A stretch of 64,000 nucleotides of DNA from Azolla caroliniana. Its lineage: Eukaryota; Polypodiophyta. Where the stretch lies: assembly GCA_043228905.1 (NCBI GenBank), contig JBHGNT010000005.1, positions 2,108,001-2,172,000 on the forward strand. The letters are read 5' to 3'. The notes under the pieces are model-generated. The model searched no databases, had not been told where the DNA came from, and worked only from the letters and a program-made list of their open reading frames with translations. The translations under genes were made by a program, and so were the position numbers. Shown one piece after another: positions 12,438-20,409 of the stretch; position 1 is the first letter of the stretch; each line of letters starts with the position of its first letter.

Positions 12438-15400
12438 TTATCCCCATTGTTTAGCACTGACTTCCAGGCAACACAGGCTTGTGTGGATAACGAAGATGGA
12501 AATCATGAATTGCCTCGTCAAATGGTGGTGAGGTTCCCAAGTAGCTTTAGATATCAGGTATCCTTTCCTGCGTACCAAGTAATGGAGTTGAGGATTTCTT
12601 CAACTTCATACTCATTACCACTCATTACCAGACTCCAATTCGATGGACGGTGGTCAAGCGGGTTGCCGCTTGGGAAGTACGGAGGGATGGTAAACCTCCA
12701 AGAGAGATACATGAAAAACTTCATGGATGCGATAGTGGGGAGGATGGTCGAGCCAATAGGCCACAAGATTGATACACTCAGAGATGTGGAAGGGGCCCAA
12801 TTTTGTATAATCTAGCTTGGCACATGGACGAGTGGTCGTAATATTGCGCTGTAGTAGCCAAACCATGTCACCTACTTGAAAGTTGGGCGCCGGAGCCTGT
12901 AGATGGTTGGTTGTTGCCTTTTGTTGGTCTTGCGCATTAACAAGCTCAAGAGTTAGATCTTGGTGGATTTCTTTTAGATGACGTGCCCGCTCTTCAACTG
13001 AGGGGTTCACCGAACCGGAGGGAAGGGATATGCTGAAGCGAGGTTGGAAACCAAAGTTGGCAAAGAATGGGGAGGTGCCGATGGATGAATGAAGGGTGTT
13101 ATTATAAGTGAATTCAGCCAATGGGAGGAACTTAGTGCACTCGTCTTGCTAGTAACTCACCACACATCGAAGATATTGCTATAGTACCTAATTTACGCGA
13201 TTAGCTGCTTGACTCGATCGGGTTGCGTGTGAGGGGACCCCCCCCCCCCCCCCCCCCGCTGCGAGATAGATTGAGGGGAAAAAGCTACTCTGTAACTCGT
13301 TTTTAGAGTAGATTATATCTTAACTATATTTATTGCGTCTCTACTCGTGATAGTAAGTTCCGGAGTACTGGGATTCTTAATCATTGGGTATACCTACTAA
13401 GAAAACTAATCTGATCCATAATGAAGCCCTTGAAAATACAAATTCTTTATTGCTGGACCAACCATCAGGAGACGCGAGCACGACAGGTACACCAACAACT
13501 AGTAAGAATTTGTTTGCTCGTCTGTTTTTGCATGGAATGTCGTTGATAACTTGGTGGTGGTGCCGAGAATATGGAAGAGACATTTCCAAAAATGGGAAAT
13601 AAATGGGGCACCACGATCAGAAACGATGTCCCTATGCTTGAGATGGCTTTGGAACATGGTATAAAATGCATCCATGCCTACCAAAATGGAGTCATGTCCC
13701 TTAAAGAGTGGCAAGTCGGTGATGAAATCCATAGAAATGGATGACCACGACCGATTCGGTAGTGGGAGAGGTCGAAGCAGTCCATACAGGCGATGATGGA
13801 CTGTTTTAGATCGAGCACAGATGTCACAAGTCTTGATGAAGTCTTTCACTAGCTTCCACATTTGGGGCCACCAATAGGTCTGAGAGATCAACTCTAAAGT
13901 TTTTGCGATCCCAAAATGACCCACAAGCGAACCATTGTGGCATTGAGTTAGAATGCGAACTCGACACAGCCCTTCCGGGATGTAGACCACATTGATCCTC
14001 AGGATTACCCCATCTCGAAAGGAGAATTTTTCAAGGTCATCTCGCTGTGATCGATGAGTTGGGTCCTCAAAACATGCTTTGATTTCTTGAGCAAAGCGAT
14101 TGGTTGCAGTGGCCATGGTGATGTCAGCAAGGAGGGTCTCGTCTTGGAGAACATAGGTTGCGAAGATTTGAACTTGATCAGGTGTTAACATACATTGGGA
14201 TAGTTGATCAAATGCTTTATCCCCGGGGTCGGGTGCTAGCTCCGGCCACCTAGAAAGAGCATTGGCTTTGCTATGCTGCTGTCCTGGATGAAACACAATT
14301 CCGAAGTCATAGTTGGCAAGGAAAATTGACCATCGAACTTGTCAACGATTCAAGGTGTGAGTAGACGAAAAATAAAGGAAATTTTTGTGGTAAGTTATGA
14401 CTTGAACACGGTGTTAGGCCCCAGCTAGGTAAGGCCTCCATTCTTCGAACGCAGAGATAATGGTTGCAAGTTACTTTTCATAGATCGGGTAGTTTATCTC
14501 CGGAGCTGTGAATTTACGCGAGTAGTAAGCTACTGGATGGTGTACCCCATCGTTGTCGGGTTGTGAGAGGATAACGTTGATAGCAAAGTTTGTCGCATCT
14601 GTTTCCATTATGAATGGCTTTGTTGGATCATGGTGAAGGAGTACTGGGGCGATTATAAAGGCAGATTTAAGCGCCACGAATGCAGATTGTTTTGCCAATG
14701 CCCAACATAAGGGTTAGTCCTTACGGGTGAGTGCAACCAATGGTTGCACAATTTTGGAGAACCCTTTAATAAACCAATGATAGAAATTTGCAAAGCCAAG
14801 GAAGGATTGAACGTCTCTTACCTGGGTGGGAGGTTGCCATTCTTGAATTGCGACCACTTTATGTTGATCCATGGAAATACCATCGGGAGAGATGATGTAT
14901 CCCAGAAATTCTATAGAAGATTGCTCGAATGTGCAATTCTCATATTTGGCGTAAAGACCATGTTCTCGAAGTCTTGACAGCACCAATCAGACATACTGCT
15001 CATGGGAATCGAGATCCAGAGAGTAGATGAGGATGTCATCTAGATAGAACACCATGAATTGGTCGAGATACTCGCGAAAGATATCATTCATCATGTGTTG
15101 GAATATGGAAGGGGCATTGGTTAGCCCAAATGGCATCACACGATACTCGAACAACCCGTATCAGGTTCGGAACGTTGTCATTCATTCATGTCCCGGACGG
15201 ATACGCATTATGTTGTATGCCCCTCATAGATCAATTTTCGAGAACACTCGTCCGAGCCAAAGGCGATCCAAATGCTCTAGAATCAAAGGTAGTGGGTAGC
15301 GATTACAGACCATTACCTTGTTAAGTCCTCAGTAGTCAACACACAGACACAAGGAGCCATCTTTTTTCTTGACGAACAAAATTGGTGCCCCGACCGGAGA

Positions 15401-15823
15401 TTTTGAGTGACGAATGAACCCTTTCACCAAGTTTTCATCGATGTATGCATGGAGCGTATCCAACTTTGGCTTGGATAACCCGTAGATGGGACCAAAGGGA
15501 GGACATGCACCATCCTGGATGTCGATTGGACAGTCGTACGACCGATGCTCTGGTAGTCGATCCACATTCCGTTTCTCAAAGACATCAGAAAACTCTCGAT
15601 ATTTTGAAAGAATTGAGGTGGAATGTTCGATTGCAGTAGCAGCTTGAGAAGGATGGTCATCCTTAGGCTTCACCTGACCGGGTGAAGCGCATATGTCGTG
15701 ATTAACTTTGAAGTTATTATTAGTGTGAAATCGGGGCGGAATGGGCAAATTGGTGGTGTGCAACATGTGCACATGTATAGTAGGAAAACGGTGTATAGAA
15801 TAAGGGGGGAGTATTGATCCCAC
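12438..15823 (-). pseudogene. Chromodomain Ty3/gypsy (chromovirus) pol remnant, element H
   Basis: Minus-strand pieces give a Ty3/gypsy pol in order. Pre-RT and RT start lie at 15823-15329 (RHSKSPVGAPILFVKKKDGS). The RT catalytic YLDDILIYS is at about 15055-15030, and RT continues at 14986-14714 (FLGYIISPDG, FLGFANFYHWF). RNase H is at 14698-14471 (PFIMETDATNFAINVILS, YYSRKF). The integrase zinc finger and core occupy 14296-13505 (HFGIAKTLELI, CDICARSK, MDFITDLP, SDRGAPF). The integrase C-terminus is at 13200-12654 (LGPFHI), and a frameshifted chromodomain (NEYEVEEILNS, then ATWEP, then AIHDFHLRYPHKP) at about 12616-12470. Multiple stops and frameshifts and a 300-bp insertion make it non-functional. 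Gag, protease and the 5' LTR are missing; it ends at the C1 LTR remnant. Confidence 0.88.
13201..13505. other. 300-bp insertion in H integrase, with C20 tract
   Basis: Integrase coding (minus) reaches TDEQTNSY near 13505 and resumes near 13200 at the AANRVN..VLQQYLRC block, which should follow almost directly. The intervening DNA contains a run of 20 C at 13238-13257, is otherwise AT-rich, and matches no family I recognise. Its plus-strand frame (13384-13602) has no domain. It could be a small transposon, filler DNA from break repair, or organelle-derived DNA. Confidence 0.6.
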
Positions 15824-15827
15824 ATTG

Positions 15828-16292
15828 TAACGTTCCTCCCTCCTTGGGCTATAAAAGGAAGGGAGGGGTCTCTTGTATGGGGTTGCCCATTTTGAGTTAG
15901 GAGGGTATACCGTTAGATTTAGGGTTAGGCAGTTCCTCTTATTCTTGTTTCGTTCTAGGGTTTCATCTTGGTAGTTTTCTTCTTCTTCTTCTTCTTCTTA
16001 GTCGTCGTTGTGTGGGTTGAGAGTTTGTGTATGTTTAGGGTTTGCTTTTGGTCGGTCTCTTGTGCAAGACCCCGCTTGGCGCGACGAGCCCGAGAGCTCC
16101 CCGATCGGCGGCTTGGCAGCAGATTGTCGTTGTAACCTACCCTACCTTGGTCCGGCTCGAAGCCGGGGTTGTATCTTTTCCCTTGTAATATACATACTCA
16201 TATCTGTTTGTGTATATTGGCGTATTTGGTGGTGTTGGGAGAATAGCCCTTGTTTCCTGTGCATAAGAGTCGGTGTTGTGCGCTTGCTCTCT

Positions 16293-16353
<61 letters not shown>

Positions 16354-16449
16354 TTCGGTTGCCTCCGGGACGTGTCAGGAGTCGGTTTCTCAACATCCCT
16401 TCCTCCCTCGTCCGAGACCCCTGTGGTTCCGCCCCTTCTACACGCACGC
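15828..16449 (+). repeat. C1 5' LTR, 5'-truncated, first part
   Basis: The sequence TTGTAACGTTCC..TATAAAAGG..GGGTTGCCCATTTTG..GGGTATACC aligns with the C2 LTR read on the minus strand. It therefore covers the TATA box (about 15852), leader and U5 of a C-family LTR. The upstream U3 is missing at the junction with H. It contains a TTC repeat (about 15977-15999), a telo-box-like TTTAGGGTTAGG (about 15918), a CT run and the shared U5 block (16410-16437). Element O is inserted at 16450, and the last 16 bases resume at 37179-37194. Confidence 0.78.
16287..16350. repeat. (CT)n microsatellite inside C1 LTR
   Basis: A CT run of about 60 bases. All open frames through it encode only Ser-Leu or Arg-Glu repeats and are discarded. 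Shorter pyrimidine runs occupy the same LTR position in A and B, so the tract may derive from a leader element. Confidence 0.95.
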
Positions 16450-17382
16450 TGTCGTGAAGATCCGTCACTACGCGCGGATCGTGAGGCGGAACCGCCGGGG
16501 TTCTGGACCAGAAGGATTTAGAGTCGATACAAGCTTTGGCGAGAAAGTACTTAAGATAGATTGGGAAAGAGAGAAGTTTGAGATTACACGATTGATTTGA
16601 TAACGAATTTCTTCCTCTTAATTTTCATAAAAAAAACTGTGTCTTTTCTCCTCCCCCTTCCCTCTTTTATAGATGCTCTCATGCATATGATGCATGTGAG
16701 GGTACAAGATATGCATAAATTGCATGTTTGCCATTTGGTGCTTATGTATTACATGTGGTGCATGATAACCATGTCACTCATTTTAGCTCTCATGTATGAG
16801 AATTTACATGTAAAAGTACGATGATAGAAATATAATTTCAACTAAATAGCATGGCTTAATGGTAAGCCAATTGACTCCTAACTTGGAGGTGCAAGGTTTG
16901 AATCCTTACTTGCCCTCCTTGTATATGTAAATATGTATATATATTTACATATTTATTTATCTAGTCGCCGGTTCGCCGGATGCCGTCGGTTATCGATGCC
17001 GTCGCCGGATACCGGTGCTGCCGTCGGATCACCGTCCGGTTTTGGTTGGCCAAAACACTTTACGAGTAGTTAGCCCACCTCCACTCTTATTTCAAGTTAC
17101 CTTAAACTCTCTATGCTCCACACATAGACATAAGGATAATATCTTTTGCTCCACCTTATATATGATGAGAGCTATATTTGTCGTGCGTATGTGGGATATC
17201 TCACAATTTTCTCTTTTCCTTTTACAAACTTGATACCCTCATATCTTGACATTTAGTTGTCCGTTTCTCGTGTAATAAAGTGCATTTGAAACCTCCATCA
17301 TTTTGTACTTAAATATTAAATCTATTTAAAATGTTATCTTCACAATTATTGTACTATGTGATTCATACTCGATTTCGTACGT
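16450..17382 (-). repeat. O 3' LTR, distal part
   Basis: This 933-bp stretch is nearly identical to 36139-37138. The remaining 41 bases of this LTR lie at 24617-24657 beyond element A. Total length is about 974 bp against 1036 bp for the 5' LTR. The difference is mostly in a GCCGGAT-rich minisatellite that is longer in the 5' LTR (36655-36790). Confidence 0.9.
16847..16918 (+). other. tRNA-like A/B-box sequence in O LTR
   Basis: TGGCTTAATGG resembles a pol III A box. GGTTTGAATCC (GGTTCGAATCC in the other LTR copy, 36535-36606) matches the B box about 45 nt later. A D-arm GGCTT/AAGCC can pair, but I cannot close a proper anticodon arm or acceptor stem, so this is tRNA-derived rather than a tRNA gene. 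It is antisense to the LTR. Confidence 0.45.
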
Positions 17383-17392
17383 TGTCGTGAAG

Positions 17393-17484
17393 GGCCGGCA
17401 GGCGAAGAGTAAAGGCGGGCCGGTTTTCTCCGTGCCAACTTAATTTGGCGCATGCCGGTGGATGCGCGGTTAGGTGGGGGCGGA
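17393..17484 (+). repeat. Duplicate of pol end, hairpin and PPT before the 5' LTR of A
   Basis: These 92 bp duplicate 23822-23913, including the pol stop codon, the hairpin and the PPT. They are joined to the first 10 bases of an LTR (TGTCGTGAAG, 17383-17392) through a shared GAAG. The target duplication lies outside this remnant, so it was part of the inserted DNA or is what remains of a larger tandem array. Confidence 0.88.
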
Positions 17485-17658
17485 TGTCGTGAAGAAAACC
17501 GCCCACAAGAGGAATCGGAGGAACAAGGCGTGGTAAACGGCTCTACACACACACACGAGCGCCAAGAAGTACCTAAGGACGAAGTAGGTACATACGAGGA
17601 TCCTAGGTGGGTAGATCCGGTTGGTATGCAGTTAATGCCAAACGGCCTCTTGACGGGC

Positions 17659-17666
17659 TATAAAAG
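17659..17666 (+). promoter_or_regulatory. LTR promoter TATA box (A)
   Basis: TATAAAAG in the sequence context GGGC..GAAG, about 520 nt before the LTR end. The copy in the 3' LTR is at 24088-24095. Other family members carry TATAAAAG or close variants at the equivalent place. Confidence 0.7.
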
Positions 17667-18123
17667 GAAGAGGGAGAATAGAAGTGAGACATCTCGCGCA
17701 GGAGAGGACGAAGTGCTGCCGAACCGATTTCGAAGCTCTCTCACTCCTGCTTTCTCTGTCTTCTGCTCCATCGCGTACCTGTGCAGGTTTCGAGGAGGCT
17801 TGCGCTGTTCCGTGGAACGCCCCGAGTGCGTCCTGCAGCACCTCCGACTTGTTTTCCCCTTTCTGTGCGTCGCGACATACAGGGGTCGGCATCTGTTCGC
17901 CGCCCTGTTCGTCTTCGTTAGTATCTATTTCGTGCCCCACCGTGGGTTGTAATACTTTAGCCTGTTATTTTCTTGCATTCATAAGTACATATCTCTCGTT
18001 GTTGCGTCCATCTGCGTCGGCGTTTATTTGTGATCTCTGTTTGTTGGGCCGTGTCCCTGTGCAATCTTCGGATCTGTGTAATCGGGTCTCTCTCTCCTTC
18101 TCTCTCTCTCTCTCTTGCTCTTC

Positions 18124-18149
18124 GGTCCAAGACCCCCGTGGTCCCTCCT
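18124..18149 (+). promoter_or_regulatory. Conserved U5 block (A)
   Basis: GGTCCAAGACCCCCGTGG followed by TCCCTCCT. Equivalent blocks lie 28-35 nt from the LTR end in O, C1, C2, D1, E and F although the surrounding LTRs do not align. Its place just before the PBS suggests a role in reverse-transcription initiation or packaging. Confidence 0.55.
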
Positions 18150-18186
18150 CCTTTCTGCACGCAAGGGCGTAGCAACCCCGACATCT

Positions 18187-18204
18187 TGGTGAACCCGACG
18201 TGAA
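18187..18204 (+). promoter_or_regulatory. Primer-binding site, tRNA-Trp type (A)
   Basis: TGGTGAACCCGACGTGAA begins 3 nt after the LTR. Its complement, TTCACGTCGGGTTCACCA, matches my recollection of the 3' end of plant cytosolic tRNA-Trp(CCA). The same 18-mer recurs at O, D1 and C2, and variants at F and C1. Confidence 0.75.
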
Positions 18205-18226
18205 GGAGGCGGCAGAAGAGCAGGAA

Positions 18227-20353
18227 ATGAGGGGGTCGGATCTCGCAGAGGCCATGGCTTCGGCCGTGGATCGGATTGTAAACGCGCGCGAGAGCACCGG
18301 TGCCCTCGACAGAGCTATTGAGGCGGTCGTCGGCACGATCGGCCGGTTCGATGGGAAGGATGCCACGAAGTATTTGGCGTCCTACGGTGCAGAGATGCTG
18401 ATGCGGGACATTCCGGAAGAAAGGCGTCTTGCCGGATTTCCCCGAGTAGCGATGCCGAGCATCCATGCGGAGGTGCTCGAGGTGCGGACGGAGAGCCGTA
18501 CCTGGGAGGAGTTCGAAGGTCGGCTCCTAGAGAAATACGGGCTGGACGACGCGCTCCGGCTTTCGAAGCGAAGGTTCATGGAATGGGTGGAGTCCCCGGG
18601 GAAGGGAAGAAACGCGTCGGCGCTCCTCCGGGAGTTCGAGGAAAACTTTGCGCGCCTTTCGGCGCTTGACCGAACCATCCTGGACACGAGCCGGGTCTTG
18701 CTGTTTGTCAAGTCGGTCGACGAGCGGGATCGGGAGCAAGTGGGCTTCTTGCTGGAAACCGAAGACGGGCTCACTACGGACTGGGCGGCTGTCAGGAAGG
18801 TCTGTGGCCGTTTCGACAAACGGCGAGAATGGGCGGATAACGGGGCGACCGGGTCGGGCTCGGTCGCAGCAAGGAAGCTCGAACCAGTGCCACAGGTGCG
18901 CAAAGAAGAGACCCGGGAGTGGTTGGAAACCGGTTCGGCTTCGACCGGCGTAATCAGAGGCTCAACCGGAGGAGCGGCGCTGGAGGAATTGACGAAGGCG
19001 ATAAAGGACCTCCAAATCGCGCAGGCCCGAAGGGAAGGAGGCGAACCGGCTCGTGACCGACGGCCGGCGGCAGGAAACAGGTGCATGTGGTGCGATGAAG
19101 TCGGCCACATCCGGAAGGACTGCGGCGACTTCGCGGAGGCGCTGAGGAACAGGGTGGTGTACCTGTGGGAAGGACGGGTGCATGCCAGCGACACCCGAAG
19201 GGCCCTGAGCCGAAACGACGGAAAGGGCGGTATGAAAAGGGTGATGGAAGAGGCGGCGGCCCGACACGCGGAAACCGTCCACTACTCGGCGTCGGCCGGC
19301 ATTCGAGTCGGGGGCGGCGATGCCCGGAGGGAAAGCAAAGCCGGATTCTGGCCGACGGTGCTGGAAGGCCTTGCCAATACGAGGATGAAGAGGGAGGAAT
19401 CGGACCGTGCGGAGAAACGGGTACGGGAGATGACCGGGTGGAGCGACCCGGTCAAGGAAAGGACGGGCTTCGTGGAAGCTGCTTGCCAGAACTACGAGGC
19501 TCTGGTAGAAGAGAAGCGGGTGGGGAGACCCGGGACGACCGGGCCCTCACAACGATACGAGACCCGGTCCGGGCCACGACGGGACGAAGCCGGCGGGGCC
19601 GGTACGCAAGATAAACCCCAGAAGGGCGGGTACCGTCTGGGGACGGAGATAGAAAGGACCACGGACTTACGAAAGGTCCTGGAGGAACGGATCCTCGACA
19701 GCAAGGTGGAGCTGTCGTTACGAGAGGTGCTGGGGATCGCCAAGAAGGAGTTCCACGACTCCATCGTGGACTTGGTGAAACGGAAGAGGCTGTCGACGGA
19801 GACAGAACCGGAAAGACCGGTGGAAGTGCGGACGACGCACCTAGACGACATGGTGCTGGGAGACGAGTGGGCGGAAAGCCACTATTCGAGACCACACTGG
19901 GCCCGAGCAACCACGGAAACCCCGGTGAAGATCGGCGATGTCCAGGAACCGGTGATAGCTTTGGTGGACCACGGATCGGAGATCAATTTGATGTCCATGG
20001 ACTTCTATAAGAAGGGCAAATGGCCGATCAACACCAAGCACGGGTGGAAAATAAGGGCAGCAACGCGCGCCACCGAGGAACTGCACGGGGCCTGTCCGAA
20101 TGTGCGGGTCAAGATTGGCGACGTCGAGATTGACCAGCACTTCTTCGTGCAGGAGACGTCTTCGCATCCGGTCATTCTGGGAGAACCGTACATTACGGCG
20201 GCGCGGATGGAGACCAAAGTGCTGGACAATGGTTCGGCCTATGCGAGGGTCAAAAGCCAAGACGGGCGCCATTCGGTCCAGTTTCTGACGGTAAGGCCGA
20301 ACCACGAACGTAACCGCGATTCCCTCGGTTCCGAAACCCGAGAGGATTTTTAG
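18227..20353 (+). CDS. gag-pr: Gag-protease polyprotein of element A
   Basis: About 708 codons from ATG at 18227. A GTG 27 nt upstream is in frame, but the ATG is conserved as M(R/K)GSDLAE in D1 and F. The N-terminal half is a helical capsid-like Gag (GRFDGKDATKYLASYGAEM, TWEEFEGRLLEKYGLDD) homologous to Gag of O and C. A CCHC zinc knuckle CMWCDEVGHIRKDC sits near residue 285. The C-terminal third is a retropepsin-like domain with ALVDHGSEINLMS near residue 577, where the usual D-S/T-G is D-H-G. It should bind genomic RNA, form particles and process the polyprotein. It ends at TAG inside a T TTT TAG slip site, and pol continues in the -1 frame. The ORF is intact. Confidence 0.92.
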   Translation: MRGSDLAEAMASAVDRIVNARESTGALDRAIEAVVGTIGRFDGKDATKYLASYGAEMLMRDIPEERRLAGFPRVAMPSIHAEVLEVRTESRTWEEFEGRLLEKYGLDDALRLSKRRFMEWVESPGKGRNASALLREFEENFARLSALDRTILDTSRVLLFVKSVDERDREQVGFLLETEDGLTTDWAAVRKVCGRFDKRREWADNGATGSGSVAARKLEPVPQVRKEETREWLETGSASTGVIRGSTGGAALEELTKAIKDLQIAQARREGGEPARDRRPAAGNRCMWCDEVGHIRKDCGDFAEALRNRVVYLWEGRVHASDTRRALSRNDGKGGMKRVMEEAAARHAETVHYSASAGIRVGGGDARRESKAGFWPTVLEGLANTRMKREESDRAEKRVREMTGWSDPVKERTGFVEAACQNYEALVEEKRVGRPGTTGPSQRYETRSGPRRDEAGGAGTQDKPQKGGYRLGTEIERTTDLRKVLEERILDSKVELSLREVLGIAKKEFHDSIVDLVKRKRLSTETEPERPVEVRTTHLDDMVLGDEWAESHYSRPHWARATTETPVKIGDVQEPVIALVDHGSEINLMSMDFYKKGKWPINTKHGWKIRAATRATEELHGACPNVRVKIGDVEIDQHFFVQETSSHPVILGEPYITAARMETKVLDNGSAYARVKSQDGRHSVQFLTVRPNHERNRDSLGSETREDF

Positions 20354-20409
20354 AGAGGACTGCCAAGGCGTGGGGCCGCGACAGTCCGGACACCCCGGGA
20401 AAACCCCAC
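20347..20409 (+). promoter_or_regulatory. -1 frameshift signal: slip site plus H-type pseudoknot (A)
   Basis: The slip heptamer TTTTTAG (20347-20353) includes the gag stop. Stem 1 pairs GGACTG (20357-20362) with CAGTCC (20382-20387). Stem 2 pairs loop bases GTGGGG (20370-20375) with CCCCAC (20404-20409). The -1 frame is open from the slip site into pol with no stop. Homologous sites in D1, F and O keep both stems through paired base changes. The 3-nt spacer is shorter than the usual 5-9, so efficiency is uncertain. Confidence 0.78.

Larger units (their letters stand above)
17485..18183 (+). repeat. A 5' LTR (699 bp)
   Basis: Starts TGTCGTGAAG and ends CAACCCCGACA. It contains TATAAAAG at 17659-17666, CT-rich leader sequence, and the conserved U5 block at 18124-18149. 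Open frames inside it (for example 17452-17952) are repeated in the other LTR and are not genes. Confidence 0.95.

Noticed and set aside
16008-16600. Long open frames over the CT run (both strands)
   Set aside because: They encode only Ser-Leu or Arg-Glu repeats through a microsatellite inside an LTR; no gene.
16847-16918. Functional tRNA gene
   Set aside because: A and B boxes are present but anticodon and acceptor stems do not pair properly, and it is repeated only as part of an LTR.
17452-18172. Open frames of 160-170 codons in the A LTR, repeated at 23881-24601
   Set aside because: They are identical in both LTRs, have no domain content, and overlap promoter and U5 signals; chance frames in GC-rich DNA.
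18200-18202. GTG as Gag start in A
   Set aside because: It lies inside the PBS (18187-18204) and the downstream ATG at 18227 is conserved in D1 and F.
18382-19194. Minus-strand 270-codon frame opposite A gag
   Set aside because: Shadow of the gag ORF in GC-rich sequence; its composition (Ser/Arg/Pro) is typical of antisense frames.
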